NCBI RefSeq assembly: GCF_000010505.1
Contig: NC_010729.1
Span: 310,001 to 374,000, forward strand
DNA: 64,000 nucleotides
Direction of reading: 5' to 3'
Source: Porphyromonas gingivalis ATCC 33277
GTDB taxonomy: Bacteria > Bacteroidota > Bacteroidia > Bacteroidales > Porphyromonadaceae
In this document: one piece after another, positions 28,381 through 37,894 of the stretch
Numbering within the stretch: position 1 is the stretch's first letter
Layout: the number at the start of each line of letters is the position of its first letter
Program-made: the position numbers and the translations under genes
Notes under the pieces: generated by a model
The model's input: only the letters and a program-made list of their open reading frames with translations
What the model was told of the DNA's origin: nothing
The model's database searches: none

Positions 28381-29123
28381 TTCCCGTTGAGGTAATCCTC
28401 CAATGCCATAGCCATAGAAGGATATTGCTCGGTCGGCGCAGACAGATCGAGCCGCAGACCTGCTTCTTCGACGGCCTTGGCTGTCGTGGGACCGAAAGCT
28501 CCGATCTTGGTCTTACCCTGCTCGAATTTGGGGAAGTTTTTCAGCAAGGCCGTAATACCCGAAGGGCTGAAAAATAATATCATATCATGGTCCAATGCCT
28601 CATCCGGTCCGAAATCATTGCTGACCGTACGATACATAATGGCCGGACTGAAACTTACCTTTTTAGCCGTAAGCATATCCAGCAAATCATGCTTATGCTC
28701 TTCTGCCAAGGGGACGAAGTAGGTTTCTTTGTTATGTTTGCTGATAACCGTCAGGAGATCTTCCAGTTTGCCCGTCGCTCCGAAAAAAATCTTCCGTTTG
28801 CGATAAACGATATGCTTCTGCAGGTACACTGCTACCGATTCACTTACGCAGAAGTACTTCATCGTCTCAGGTACGGTGACTCTCAATTCTTCGCACAAAC
28901 TGAAAAAATGGTCGATAGCTGTACGTGCAGTGAAGATGATGGCCGAATGGTCCAGAATATTCACTTTCTGATTGCGAAATTCTCTCGCACTGACGGACTC
29001 TACTTGGATGAAAGGACGAAACACGACCTCACAGCCATGTTTCTGAGCAATATCGTAATAAGGCGACCTACCCGCTACGGGTTGTGGCTGTGAAATGAGT
29101 ATCTTCTTTACTTTTACTGCCAT
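28377..29123 (-). CDS. hemD: Uroporphyrinogen-III synthase
   Basis: 248 aa, low-similarity but recognisable HemD family: start KKILISQPQPVAGRSPYYDIAQKHG, middle IIFTARTAIDHFFSLCEEL, and IKIGAFGPTTAKAVEEAGL near the C-terminus. Converts hydroxymethylbilane to uroporphyrinogen III, the branch point to heme, siroheme and corrins. It may supply or be a relic linked to the corrin cluster at 32990-39293; whether earlier tetrapyrrole steps exist cannot be seen here. Overlaps DUF4271 upstream (10 bp) and rnpA downstream (4 bp). Confidence 0.85.
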   Translation of the reverse strand: MAVKVKKILISQPQPVAGRSPYYDIAQKHGCEVVFRPFIQVESVSAREFRNQKVNILDHSAIIFTARTAIDHFFSLCEELRVTVPETMKYFCVSESVAVYLQKHIVYRKRKIFFGATGKLEDLLTVISKHNKETYFVPLAEEHKHDLLDMLTAKKVSFSPAIMYRTVSNDFGPDEALDHDMILFFSPSGITALLKNFPKFEQGKTKIGAFGPTTAKAVEEAGLRLDLSAPTEQYPSMAMALEDYLNGK

Positions 29124-29821
29124 AGAGCCATTATCTCTTTATTGTTTACCGACCACTCCAATAAGGCAATCAAGTAAACCAACGGTAAAATTTCGTGGGC
29201 ACAAAGGTACAAAGAAAGGTGGAAAAAACCTACTTCCCTGATCGAGAAGAATCGTATCGTTTTAGCGATAAGCACTAATCTCCACAGCACGAAAATAGCT
29301 GGTAACAAGTAGCTTAGCCAATATAATTGTGGCATATAAAGATAGATGACCGCAACGGGAAAAAGGAGCATCCCCCACATCCATTCGAGCAACGCATAAC
29401 CCCCTCTCCAGATCATCTTAGTCTCACGATCGGCAAAGAAATAGCACCACAAGGCATAAAACATCCTCCACAGCCAAAAGACAAAACAGAACAGGAAGAA
29501 GAGCAAAGCCAAGAAAAAAAGGCTTTCCCACAAATCGAAATCGGTGAGTTGCCCCTTGTCGTCCAATATGAGGAAACAACAGATCGAGAGCAACAATGTG
29601 CTTTGGATTCGGCCAATAAAGACAAAAAGCCGATAACTGATATACCGTGGCATACGGGCCAGAAAGACTCGCTCCTGACCATACAAAACGGCATTGGACA
29701 AGCGGAGGAAAAAGTGTGGAATACGGGTTGCGACCAAACCGAGGGCACTGAATAGCAAGAGTATCAGGCTGATCAATACGTCGTATATGATCTGTCCGGT
29801 CCAAAAAGGTAGTCCTGTCAT
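29114..29821 (-). CDS. DUF4271 integral membrane protein
   Basis: 235 aa, about six transmembrane segments (for example LISLILLLFSALGL, LLLSICCFLIL, FFLALLFFLFCFVFWLWRMF, LLFPVAVIYLYM). The end HLSLYLCAHEILPLVYLIALL matches the DUF4271 family, which in Bacteroidota usually sits next to hemD. Function unknown. Overlaps hemD by 10 bp, so translation is coupled. Confidence 0.8.
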   Translation of the reverse strand: MTGLPFWTGQIIYDVLISLILLLFSALGLVATRIPHFFLRLSNAVLYGQERVFLARMPRYISYRLFVFIGRIQSTLLLSICCFLILDDKGQLTDFDLWESLFFLALLFFLFCFVFWLWRMFYALWCYFFADRETKMIWRGGYALLEWMWGMLLFPVAVIYLYMPQLYWLSYLLPAIFVLWRLVLIAKTIRFFSIREVGFFHLSLYLCAHEILPLVYLIALLEWSVNNKEIMALWQ

Positions 29822-29871
29822 CGCCTTTTCCTCATTGATTATTCTTCGACTCAGCAGCCACTCCCTGCCGG

Positions 29872-30117
29872 TCAGGATTTGCCCGAAGCGTCGTTGCGAT
29901 TGTTCTTCTTCCGAATCAGCTCTCCTATAAGGCCGGCACCTACGGCCCCGATAGCGATCCAGAGAGCCTCCATCTTGCTACTCAAAAGGCCTGCCCAAAT
30001 CAGGATGAGACCAATGAAAAAGACAAGCAATCCAAAGATCAAGGATGCAATCGTGTGCGCCAGTATTTTACGTCTTTTGTTCCTGTCCATCTGTTTTTCC
30101 GATTTATCCTGTCTCAA
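29872..30117 (-). CDS. Small membrane protein, unknown
   Basis: 81 aa (or 72 aa from the second Met, MDRNKRRKIL). Two hydrophobic helices, IASLIFGLLVFFIGLILIWAGLL and ALWIAIGAVGAGLIGELI, with basic ends. It lies 5 bp downstream of prfC and 50 bp upstream of DUF4271, all on the same strand. No family recognised; the gene looks real because of its spacing and clean two-helix topology. Confidence 0.65.
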   Translation of the reverse strand: MRQDKSEKQMDRNKRRKILAHTIASLIFGLLVFFIGLILIWAGLLSSKMEALWIAIGAVGAGLIGELIRKKNNRNDASGKS

Positions 30118-30122
30118 TGATA

Positions 30123-31703
30123 CTAAAATTCGGAAGTGAAGTGGAAACGTATATCGGGGAAATCCTGCTGCGCCATATTCAGCACATAGCCGGAGTCGGC
30201 CAAATATACATCTCTCCCGGCAATATCTTTTGCCATATACTGCGCTTTTCGCTTCTTGAATGCCTCCAAAGCCTCCGGCTTGTCACTGTCTATCCAGCAG
30301 GCTTTGTACAGGCTGATCGGTTCCCAACGACACTGCGCTCCGTATTCATGCAGCAGACGGTATTGGATCACTTCGAACTGTAGCTGCCCCACGGTCCCGA
30401 TAATCTTGCGCCCGTTGAACTGATTGGTGAATAGCTGTGCCACCCCTTCGCCCATGAGCTGGTCGATCCCTTTGGCCAGTTGCTTGGCTTTCATCGGATC
30501 CTGATTTTCAATGTACTTGAATAGCTCCGGCGAGAAGCTTGGCAAACCGCGGAAATGAAGCTCTTCGCCGGCTGTCAGCGTATCTCCAATCTGAAAATTG
30601 CCGGTATCGGGCAGACCGATAATATCACCGGCATAGGCTTCATCCACCGTCTCCTTGCGCTGCGCCATAAAAGCCGTAGGACTGCTGAATCGGAACTGTT
30701 TGCCGAGGCGGATATGCTTGTAGTTCGTATTTCGTTCGAACCGACCGGAACAAATCTTGACGAAAGCAATACAGCTGCGATGGTTGGGATCCATGTTGGC
30801 ATGTATCTTGAAAACAAAACCCGTAAATTCCTCCTCGTGCGGATCCACTTTCCTCTCCACTGCAGCCACCGGCTGGGGAGAAGGGGCAATCTCGACGAAG
30901 CAGTTCAGCAGCTCCTGCACACCGAAGTTGTTGAGTGCCGAACCGAAAAACACCGGAGCAAGCTGTCCGGCCAGATATTCCTCTTTGTCGAAAGGCTGAT
31001 AAACACCATCGATCAATTCGATGTCCGCACGCAACTTCTCAGCTTGAGTGTCTCCGATGTATTGTTCCAATTCGGGCGAACTCAGATCCTTGAAAGCCAC
31101 GCTCTCCGTGATACGCTGCTTGTCCGGGGTAAAGAGATTCAGCTCCTCCTCGTATATGTTGTACACGCCTTTGAATCGGGCACCCATATCGATAGGCCAG
31201 GAGAGTGGCCGCACACGGATCTGAAGCTCTTCCTCCACCTCGTCCAGCAGATCGAAGGGATCCTGTCCCTCACGGTCCAGCTTATTGATGAAGACGATAA
31301 CGGGAGTCTTGCGCATACGACAAACTTCCATCAGCTTGCGCGTCTGCGTCTCGACCCCCTTGGCGCAGTCGATGACGATGATCACACTGTCCACAGCAGT
31401 AAGCGTGCGGAATGTATCTTCTGCAAAATCTTGGTGACCGGGAGTGTCGAGGATGTTGATTTTATAGTCCTTGTAGTTGAATCCCATGACGGACGTTGCC
31501 ACCGATATACCACGCTGACGCTCTATCTCCATCCAGTCGCTGGTAGCCGTTTTCTTTATCTTGTTGCTTTTGACCGCTCCTGCCACATGAATGGCACCTC
31601 CGAAGAGCAAGAGTTTTTCCGTCAGAGTCGTTTTCCCCGCATCCGGATGACTGATAATGGCGAAGGTCCGCCGAGTGTTGATTTCTTCCGTGTAAGCACT
31701 CAT
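30123..31703 (-). CDS. prfC: Peptide chain release factor 3 (RF3)
   Basis: 526 aa translational GTPase. G1 [15 protein letters not shown] (about residue 18), G2 region [12 protein letters not shown]3 DTPGHQDF, G4 NKLDRE. RF3-specific signatures include [18 protein letters not shown] and the C-terminal half [23 protein letters not shown]. It releases RF1/RF2 from the ribosome after termination. First gene of the leftward run; a TACCTTTG -7 box lies 25 bp upstream of the ATG. Confidence 0.96.
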   Translation of the reverse strand: MSAYTEEINTRRTFAIISHPDAGKTTLTEKLLLFGGAIHVAGAVKSNKIKKTATSDWMEIERQRGISVATSVMGFNYKDYKINILDTPGHQDFAEDTFRTLTAVDSVIIVIDCAKGVETQTRKLMEVCRMRKTPVIVFINKLDREGQDPFDLLDEVEEELQIRVRPLSWPIDMGARFKGVYNIYEEELNLFTPDKQRITESVAFKDLSSPELEQYIGDTQAEKLRADIELIDGVYQPFDKEEYLAGQLAPVFFGSALNNFGVQELLNCFVEIAPSPQPVAAVERKVDPHEEEFTGFVFKIHANMDPNHRSCIAFVKICSGRFERNTNYKHIRLGKQFRFSSPTAFMAQRKETVDEAYAGDIIGLPDTGNFQIGDTLTAGEELHFRGLPSFSPELFKYIENQDPMKAKQLAKGIDQLMGEGVAQLFTNQFNGRKIIGTVGQLQFEVIQYRLLHEYGAQCRWEPISLYKACWIDSDKPEALEAFKKRKAQYMAKDIAGRDVYLADSGYVLNMAQQDFPDIRFHFTSEF

Positions 31704-31727
31704 ATTCTGCTGATTCTATTTAGGTCG

Positions 31728-31735
31728 CAAAGGTA
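31728..31735 (-). promoter_or_regulatory. Candidate prfC promoter -7
   Basis: The minus strand reads TACCTTTG, matching TAnnTTTG, 25 bp upstream of prfC. The divergent gap 31704-32109 otherwise holds only the opposite promoter and no supported ORF. Confidence 0.6.
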
Positions 31736-32048
31736 GTCAAACTTGTCCGTAGGGCAGGAAACGGCCTTTTTTATTCTCTCGCAAGGAACATTTAGGATTC
31801 CTTTGCAAGGAGCCTTTTACTCCATTTGCATGCCGATAGAAACTTGCTTTCAGCAAGCATTTATATACACGGATAGAGACTACGGTTCCTTTGTAAAGCC
31901 CTTTGACGAATGATTAAATGACAATGAATAACTACACTCAGCTCCTATATTGAGACCATCCCTGAATCCATCGCAGCGATGCACTTGATACCGGAATAGG
32001 CAAAACAAATGCCGGCAGATAGGTATTATACTACAGACTGCAAAGGGA

Positions 32049-32056
32049 TATATTTG
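32049..32056 (+). promoter_or_regulatory. Candidate formate/nitrite transporter promoter -7
   Basis: TATATTTG matches the -7 consensus 53 bp before the ATG at 32110. It is embedded in a symmetric stretch (TGCAAAGGGATATATTTGCA) that could also be an operator. Confidence 0.5.
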
Positions 32057-32109
32057 CAGCTGTAACTTTTTTTTCAACAGAACCAATTATAAAGAGATCG
32101 GAGCGCGAG

Positions 32110-32895
32110 ATGGTAAGAAATCCGGAAGAAGTACTCGAACAGACCTACAGCATGGCTGCAGGCAAATATGCCAAGACATGGTATCAGATATTTTGGTTGG
32201 GCATCATGGCCGGAGCATACATTGCTATCGGAGGCTTTTTGTCCCTGTTGGTAGGTAAAGGTTTTCCCGAGATGGCAGAAGCCAATCCGGGGTTGGCCAA
32301 ACTGCTGAGTGGGGCGATGTTCCCCGTCGGCTTGATTCTTGTGGTGCTCACCGGAGCCGAGTTATTCACCAGCAATAATGCCGTACTGATTCCTGCCGCC
32401 GTCAAAAGTCGCATCCCGCGCCTCTTCCCACTCAAGCTCTGGTCGGTGGTCTATGTGGCCAACTTTATCGGTGCTTTCCTTTTTACCTATTTCCTTGTCC
32501 ATTTGGCCGGCTTCACCGATGCGGATCCTTGGCATAGTGCCATCGTCCATCTGTCGGAAGACAAAACCTCCCTGCCTTTTCACGTAGCATTTCTTAGGGG
32601 AATCGGTGCCAACTGGTTGGTTTGTCTGGCCGTCTGGCTGGGACTTTCGGCTCATGACTTTACGGGCAAAATGTTCGGTATCTGGTGGCCGGTGATGGCA
32701 TTCGTGGCTATGGGATTCGAACACTCCATTGCCAATATGTTCTATATTCCACTCGGCATACTGCAAGGGGCCTCCGTCAGCTGGGGCAGCTTCGTGATCG
32801 ACAATCTGCTGCCCGTCACCATCGGAAATATCGTCGGCGGTGCACTCTTTGTCGGCTTCTTCCACGTCCATATATTCGATAGAGGAGGAAAGTAG
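32110..32895 (+). CDS. Formate/nitrite transporter (FNT) family channel
   Basis: 261 aa with six hydrophobic segments; family motifs LGIMAGAYIAIGGFLSLLVG near residue 30, VVLTGAELFTSNN near 80, and the second half FEHSIANMFYIPLGI near 205 (FNT signature E-H-xAN-F). FNT channels are homopentamers moving formate, nitrite or related monovalent acids across the inner membrane. In a fermenter that releases short acids, a formate role is likely but the substrate is not determinable. Single-gene unit, convergent with the corrin operon. Confidence 0.92.
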   Translation: MVRNPEEVLEQTYSMAAGKYAKTWYQIFWLGIMAGAYIAIGGFLSLLVGKGFPEMAEANPGLAKLLSGAMFPVGLILVVLTGAELFTSNNAVLIPAAVKSRIPRLFPLKLWSVVYVANFIGAFLFTYFLVHLAGFTDADPWHSAIVHLSEDKTSLPFHVAFLRGIGANWLVCLAVWLGLSAHDFTGKMFGIWWPVMAFVAMGFEHSIANMFYIPLGILQGASVSWGSFVIDNLLPVTIGNIVGGALFVGFFHVHIFDRGGK

Positions 32896-32989
32896 AAAAA
32901 AGGCTTTGCTCCAAGTGGCATATCAGACACCATCTTGCCTGATGTTTCAAGAGAGAATTGGCTGAAAAAAAGCTGACGGCTTACCGGAG

Positions 32990-34798
32990 CTATTCTCCAC
33001 CGATACGAAAACGAATCGCTCCGGACTCATCGATCAGCAGGAGTTCTAATTCGGCCGATGGTACCGATGGGCGGCAAGTTTCCCAAGATCGTTCGGCAAT
33101 CTTTCGTAGCAGTCGATCGCTGTCCTCCGCACTCGGCATAGTCCATAGCTCACGAGCCAAATTCAGGCTGTCTATTATGGCATGGATGTCTTCCGAACAA
33201 CCTGCCTGACGAGCCAGTTCGTGCAGGAAATCCCGATTCATCACTACCTTTTTACTGTGCGTATCCAGATAGCCTTCGGCGAGTTTCACTGCTTTGCCGA
33301 GCATGATTCCTACCGTTACCGAACGGACGGAAGGGAAGGAAGCTACACAACTGAGTGATTCGCCGACGAAATTGCCATACTGCACAAAGGCCTGTGGAAT
33401 GAGTGCCGGATAGGCTCCTTTTACATAACGCTCACTCTTGGCTCCCGAATTGAGGACGATATGATCGGCTCCCAAGGCGGTGGCAATACCCACTTGCTTG
33501 CGGATGGCACCAACGAATGCTTCGGCCGAAAAAGGTTTCACTACTCCCGATGTTCCGATAATAGAGATGCCGTCCCGTATGCCGAGTCGGGGATTGAATG
33601 TCTGGGTGGCAGCCTTTCGGCCTTCGGGTACGCTAATCGTAATATCCACACCTCCCTGCGCATAGAGTCGGCGTACCTCTGCTGTCATCATTCGTCGTGG
33701 TACGAGGTTGATAGCCGGGCCTCCGACCTCCAGACCGAGGCCGGGGAGCGTCACTACCCCCACCCCTTCACCCTGCAGGAAGCGGACTTCCTCATGTTCG
33801 GGATTGAGCCTGATCGTAGCGCATACCGCCATGCCATTGGTCACATCCGGATCATCACCTGCATCTTTCAGGACTGCGGATACGACAGCATCTTCTTCCT
33901 CTCGAATTTCCGCTATGGGCAGACTGACTATTTCGCCCGAAGGCAATTCTACGGGAGCTTCGGCAAGAGAGCCAAGCCCCATCAATCGGTACATGGCTGC
34001 TACTACTGCAGCGGTAGCTGTGGTGCCAGTAGTGAATCCGCTTCGGAGTGAAAAGAATCCCGGCACGAGGCGTTCTACCGCCCGTCTCAAACCGACAGGC
34101 CCGCCTACGGGAATGAATGAAGGAGGCAAAGGGGGACGTACGACGGCATATATACGGATGCCCATCCGTCGGGCAGCTTCTATCTTTTCTCGGAAGTAAC
34201 CGCTCTCTCCGCTTTCTTTTGTGATAATGGCATCGGGGCGAACGGCTTGCATCAGCTCCTCGTCCGCATGCGGTTCGAAGAAAACGATGCGCTCCGCAGG
34301 AAAGCCGTTCTTCTCTGCCAAAGCAACCGATTCGTCTCGCTTCAATATGCGGCAAAAGGTGGTGCGCTCTTTCCAGAAAGCAGCCAGCTTGGGGATTGTA
34401 TTCACTCCTGTGAGCATCAGCAGACGCTGCACGCCATCGCCAAGCATCCGCTCGGCAGCCGTATCGTAGTTTGCACACCAGACGATACCTTCTTCGCGTG
34501 GAGGGTATTGTCTCTCGTATCTTACTACGGGGATACCTGTTTGTTCAGTGGCTTCTGCCACTGAAGTGTGCAATTCTTCGGCGAAAGGATGAGCGGCGTC
34601 CACGATCAGTCGGATCTCTTCTTTCCGACAAAACGAAACCATGTCGGCAACCGTCATGGCTCCTGTCAGACGATGGCCGTGGCTGCACCGGATCTCTTGC
34701 AGATTGCCTTTGGTGGAGTAGAAAAACGGACTTCCCGCTTCATCCAGCACGCGAGCTGCTGCACGGCCTTCCGTAGTACCGCCGAAGAGTAGGATCAT
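32990..34798 (-). CDS. Fused precorrin-6A reductase (CbiJ/CobK) and cobalt-precorrin-5B methyltransferase (CbiD)
   Basis: 602 aa, two enzymes in one chain. Residues 1 to about 240 are a CbiJ/CobK domain (MILLFGGTTEGR start, VDAAHPFAEELH, ITKESGESGYFREKI). From about residue 249 the CbiD domain begins (LRSGFTTGTTATAA, then GDDPDVTNG, TFNPRLGIRDGISIIGTSGVV, LGADHIVLNSG). The order of steps is C1 methylation/ring handling and C18-C19 reduction in corrin-ring synthesis in the cytosol. Its ATG overlaps the upstream cbiG-F stop by 4 bp (ATGA), so expression is coupled. Last gene of the four-gene run. Confidence 0.93.
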   Translation of the reverse strand: MILLFGGTTEGRAAARVLDEAGSPFFYSTKGNLQEIRCSHGHRLTGAMTVADMVSFCRKEEIRLIVDAAHPFAEELHTSVAEATEQTGIPVVRYERQYPPREEGIVWCANYDTAAERMLGDGVQRLLMLTGVNTIPKLAAFWKERTTFCRILKRDESVALAEKNGFPAERIVFFEPHADEELMQAVRPDAIITKESGESGYFREKIEAARRMGIRIYAVVRPPLPPSFIPVGGPVGLRRAVERLVPGFFSLRSGFTTGTTATAAVVAAMYRLMGLGSLAEAPVELPSGEIVSLPIAEIREEEDAVVSAVLKDAGDDPDVTNGMAVCATIRLNPEHEEVRFLQGEGVGVVTLPGLGLEVGGPAINLVPRRMMTAEVRRLYAQGGVDITISVPEGRKAATQTFNPRLGIRDGISIIGTSGVVKPFSAEAFVGAIRKQVGIATALGADHIVLNSGAKSERYVKGAYPALIPQAFVQYGNFVGESLSCVASFPSVRSVTVGIMLGKAVKLAEGYLDTHSKKVVMNRDFLHELARQAGCSEDIHAIIDSLNLARELWTMPSAEDSDRLLRKIAERSWETCRPSVPSAELELLLIDESGAIRFRIGGE

Positions 34799-36639
34799 GT
34801 GCGGAAGAGGTGTTTGAATTCGTCGGCATACAACCGCGACAGCCCTTCTCGATTGTCTATGGCTTCTCCCACGACTATCGTCGTTGTCAGGGTCAGGTTG
34901 TTCCCTTTTACGATTTCTGCCAAATGCCGGAGCGTACCTCGGAAGATTTTTTCATCCGGCCAGGTCAGTCGATAGCAGGCCGCTACAGGCGTGTCGGGAG
35001 AGTAGTGCATCATCAGTTCGCGCTGTACATCGTCCACGATGCCGGCACTAAGGAAGATACACATGGTGCTTTGGGACTGTGCCAGCAGATGGAGCTTCTC
35101 TTTCTCCGGCATGGGAGTGCGCCCTTCGCCACGGGTGAGGATAATGGTTTGTGTACGTTCGGGAATGGTAAACTGTGAGCGCAGAGCTGCGGCCGCAGCT
35201 TGAAACGAGGAGATACCCGGCGTGATATGATAGCGCATGCCGTAGTGGTCGAAGAGTGCCATTTGCTCTTGGATAGCACCGTAGATGCAGGGATCGCCCG
35301 TATGCAGGCGTACCACTAATTTGCCTCGGCGGTAAAAGTCCGACATGATCTCGAACTGTTCTTGCAGATTCATCGCAGCCGAACTTCTGACCGTGGCACC
35401 GGCTTTGGCACAAGCAGTCAGTTCGCGAGGGACAAGGCTGCCGGCATAGAGAATCAGATCGGCCTTTTCCAAGAACTGTCTGCCTCGCACCGATACCAGA
35501 TCGGGATCGCCCGGACCCGCTCCCACTATTTCGATATGGCCGGCACGGGTGGAGTCGGCTGTCTGTGCCACGGCAAAGGTAAAATCGTTACCCTCCGATA
35601 GCTGCCCTTTCTGCTTCTCTATCACAAGACTTCCCATATCCGCTGCTTTCCGCGCCGAGGCTTCGGCTACTCCGTAGCAACCCGTAACGGCAAATACCTT
35701 TTCCGAGGGGTTGGCTACTCCCACCGGCTGTAGGTCTTGTCCCGTATATATATGTAGCGGTATCCCTCCGAGACGATGTACGAGATCGGCCACAAGCGGC
35801 TCTTCGGTTTTGATGTCGATGGTGGCTATCCGGCCGATGGCTTCGGGGGCATACCCCAATCGCCGTATTTCAGAGAAGATGTGCTTCGCAATACCTTCGG
35901 GGGCGCATAGCCTGCGACAACCTATTCCGATCGTAAGAACGGGAGGATAGTAGCAGATCATCGGCAACCGGCTCTCCAAGTGCCGGGCAGAAACAACCAA
36001 AAGGAGGTCGAACTCCGCCTGATCGACAGCATCGAATGAGTAGAAAAGGCGGACATGAGGCGGACAAGACCTTTCCAAAAAATCTTCTCCTCGCCCCGAA
36101 GTCTCCAATACCAATGCCGTACGTGCTCCCCCCACGAAGAGCGAAATGGGACGATTCATGTCGCCTGTATTGGAAACGGCTTTCCATCCATAGGTCGAAG
36201 CCAGCGTATCCAATGCCCAGAGTCCTGTTCGGTCGCTTTGGGTGGTGACCACCGGTTCGCCACCGATGGCAGAGGCGATCAGGCGTGTCAGATCGTTAGC
36301 TCCACCCACATGACCGCTCAGAACGGAAACCACGTACCTGCCCGTGCTGTCTACGTTCACTACGGCCGGATCATGATGTTTGTCCGCTACATAAGGCGCG
36401 ATGCTCCTTATACAGATTCCCATGGCACCGATGAAAACCCAAGCATCGTATCGGGCAAAAGATTCGGCCATCAGCTCCGCAATGGAAGAGACGCAGGAAA
36501 CATCCTCTGTGCAGTCGGTAAAACTCGTGCCGACGGCAAAAATCTCTTTCTCTCCCGATAGTTCGGATGCAATGGTCCACGCCAATGCCAGACCGGCAGC
36601 GGATACACAAATTATGGCAGTATGATTCGGTTTCGACAT
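34795..36639 (-). CDS. Fused cobalamin biosynthesis CbiG and precorrin-4 C11-methyltransferase (CbiF/CobM)
   Basis: 614 aa. CbiG N-terminal and middle parts (FIGAMGICIRSIAPYVADKHHDPAVV at 69-94, LSGHVGGANDLTRLIA at 107-122), CbiG C-terminal part about 235-345 (IGIGCRRLCAPEGI), then a complete CbiF SAM methyltransferase from residue 367 (HIEIVGAGPGDPDLVSVRG, LYAGSLVPRELTACAKAGA, LHTGDPCIYGAIQEQM). CbiG opens the lactone and releases acetaldehyde; CbiF methylates C11. This points to the anaerobic (early cobalt) corrin route. It starts 13 bp after cbiE-T ends. Confidence 0.93.
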   Translation of the reverse strand: MSKPNHTAIICVSAAGLALAWTIASELSGEKEIFAVGTSFTDCTEDVSCVSSIAELMAESFARYDAWVFIGAMGICIRSIAPYVADKHHDPAVVNVDSTGRYVVSVLSGHVGGANDLTRLIASAIGGEPVVTTQSDRTGLWALDTLASTYGWKAVSNTGDMNRPISLFVGGARTALVLETSGRGEDFLERSCPPHVRLFYSFDAVDQAEFDLLLVVSARHLESRLPMICYYPPVLTIGIGCRRLCAPEGIAKHIFSEIRRLGYAPEAIGRIATIDIKTEEPLVADLVHRLGGIPLHIYTGQDLQPVGVANPSEKVFAVTGCYGVAEASARKAADMGSLVIEKQKGQLSEGNDFTFAVAQTADSTRAGHIEIVGAGPGDPDLVSVRGRQFLEKADLILYAGSLVPRELTACAKAGATVRSSAAMNLQEQFEIMSDFYRRGKLVVRLHTGDPCIYGAIQEQMALFDHYGMRYHITPGISSFQAAAAALRSQFTIPERTQTIILTRGEGRTPMPEKEKLHLLAQSQSTMCIFLSAGIVDDVQRELMMHYSPDTPVAACYRLTWPDEKIFRGTLRHLAEIVKGNNLTLTTTIVVGEAIDNREGLSRLYADEFKHLFRT

Positions 36640-36652
36640 GATTGGGTAGTGT

Positions 36653-37894
36653 CTATTCTTTTTTTCTTGCTTGGAGTATGTCGATAGGATTGTTGCCGTC
36701 AGCCGTCAGTCGGATGGATGAGAGCAGCTCCATCCCACAGACTTCTATTCCGGTCAGGAAGAGGTGCCGACTCTCTTCCGATACGGAGTTGAATACCAGC
36801 AGGCCGCCCTTTGTCATAACGCTGTGCACCTTGGCAATCATTTCTACAAGACGGCCTCCGTGACCGCCGATAAAAACGGCATCGGGCGGAGCGAGGGAAG
36901 AAATATCCTCCTCCATAAAATCTCCGATCCGGTAGGCTATGCCGGGTGCACCGAAGCGGCGACTGTTCACAGCCATCAGTTCGGCCCCTTCGGGACGGAT
37001 CTCAAACGCAGTGATATGCAAATGAGGAAAGTTCAATTTGGCTTCGATGGAAACGGATCCCGTACAAAAACCTATATCCCAAAAGGATGAGGCTCGGTGC
37101 AGTTCGAGACAACTGAGCGAAACGAGTCGGAACGGCATCTTCGTAATCATCTTCGTTCGCCCGTTGAGCGGCATGAAAGCACTTTCGGACAGTCCGAGCG
37201 GAGCACGACTGCAAACGAATGGCCGAGTAGCCGAGAGTATCACGCAGTTGGGGCGTTCGAAGTCGCGATCGGCTGCCTCCTGCAGGGAGAGCGTGTCCAA
37301 GCATTGCTCTTGGGGGTTTCCCATCCGAGTACCTACGGACATGGTATAGTCCTCATAGCCGTAATCGAGCATTCGCATTGCGATAGCGGAGGGGGTATGC
37401 TCGTGGTCGGTCAGAATGCCGATCTTCTCTGCCCGCTCGATCAGTGCCCGGTCGAACTCATGCCATGGCCTGCCCGTAAGCGATACGATACGCATATCGT
37501 GGTACGGCATGCAAAGAGCATGAGCAAGCATCTGCAAGCTGTTGAACGTGGGATAGACCGTAACCTCAGCATCGGGTAGCCGATTCATCACCGTATTGGC
37601 AAAGCCGAAGAAAAGCGGATCCCCCGAAGCGAAAACAACTATCTCCTCAAACTCCCGATAACGGGCAAATACATCATCCAGCGGTACTGTAATATCTATC
37701 CACTCGGCATCCGCAGGGAGTAGTCCGCGCACGATCTCATGATGCCGTTTACCTCCGCTGAATACCTTGCCGGAAGCAATAGCTGTCATAGCCGCAGGAG
37801 GGAAGAAAGGATGGGGGTCATCGCTCATCCCGAGTATGACGAATCGCTGTCGCCGTATCTGAGGAGAAGCTCCTCCGTAAGTAGCTTCACACAT
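36653..37894 (-). CDS. Fused precorrin-6Y methyltransferase/decarboxylase (CbiE-CbiT, CobL type)
   Basis: About 413 aa if started at the ATG at 37894, which overlaps the cbiH-C stop by 8 bp and is preferred; the frame is open to an ATG at 37942. CbiE domain first (RFVILGMSDDPHPF, HEIVRGLLP, VVFASGDPLFFGFA), CbiT Rossmann methyltransferase last (SSFWDIGFCTGSVSIEAKL, DAVFIGGHGGRLVEMI, GGLLVFNSVSEES). Together they methylate C5 and C15 and decarboxylate the C12 acetate. Motif GFCTG replaces the more common GxGxG variant but is normal for the family. Confidence 0.92.
   Translation of the reverse strand: MCEATYGGASPQIRRQRFVILGMSDDPHPFFPPAAMTAIASGKVFSGGKRHHEIVRGLLPADAEWIDITVPLDDVFARYREFEEIVVFASGDPLFFGFANTVMNRLPDAEVTVYPTFNSLQMLAHALCMPYHDMRIVSLTGRPWHEFDRALIERAEKIGILTDHEHTPSAIAMRMLDYGYEDYTMSVGTRMGNPQEQCLDTLSLQEAADRDFERPNCVILSATRPFVCSRAPLGLSESAFMPLNGRTKMITKMPFRLVSLSCLELHRASSFWDIGFCTGSVSIEAKLNFPHLHITAFEIRPEGAELMAVNSRRFGAPGIAYRIGDFMEEDISSLAPPDAVFIGGHGGRLVEMIAKVHSVMTKGGLLVFNSVSEESRHLFLTGIEVCGMELLSSIRLTADGNNPIDILQARKKE

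Noticed and set aside
30555-31736. 393-aa plus-strand ORF antisense to prfC
   Set aside because: A shadow of the highly conserved RF3 gene.
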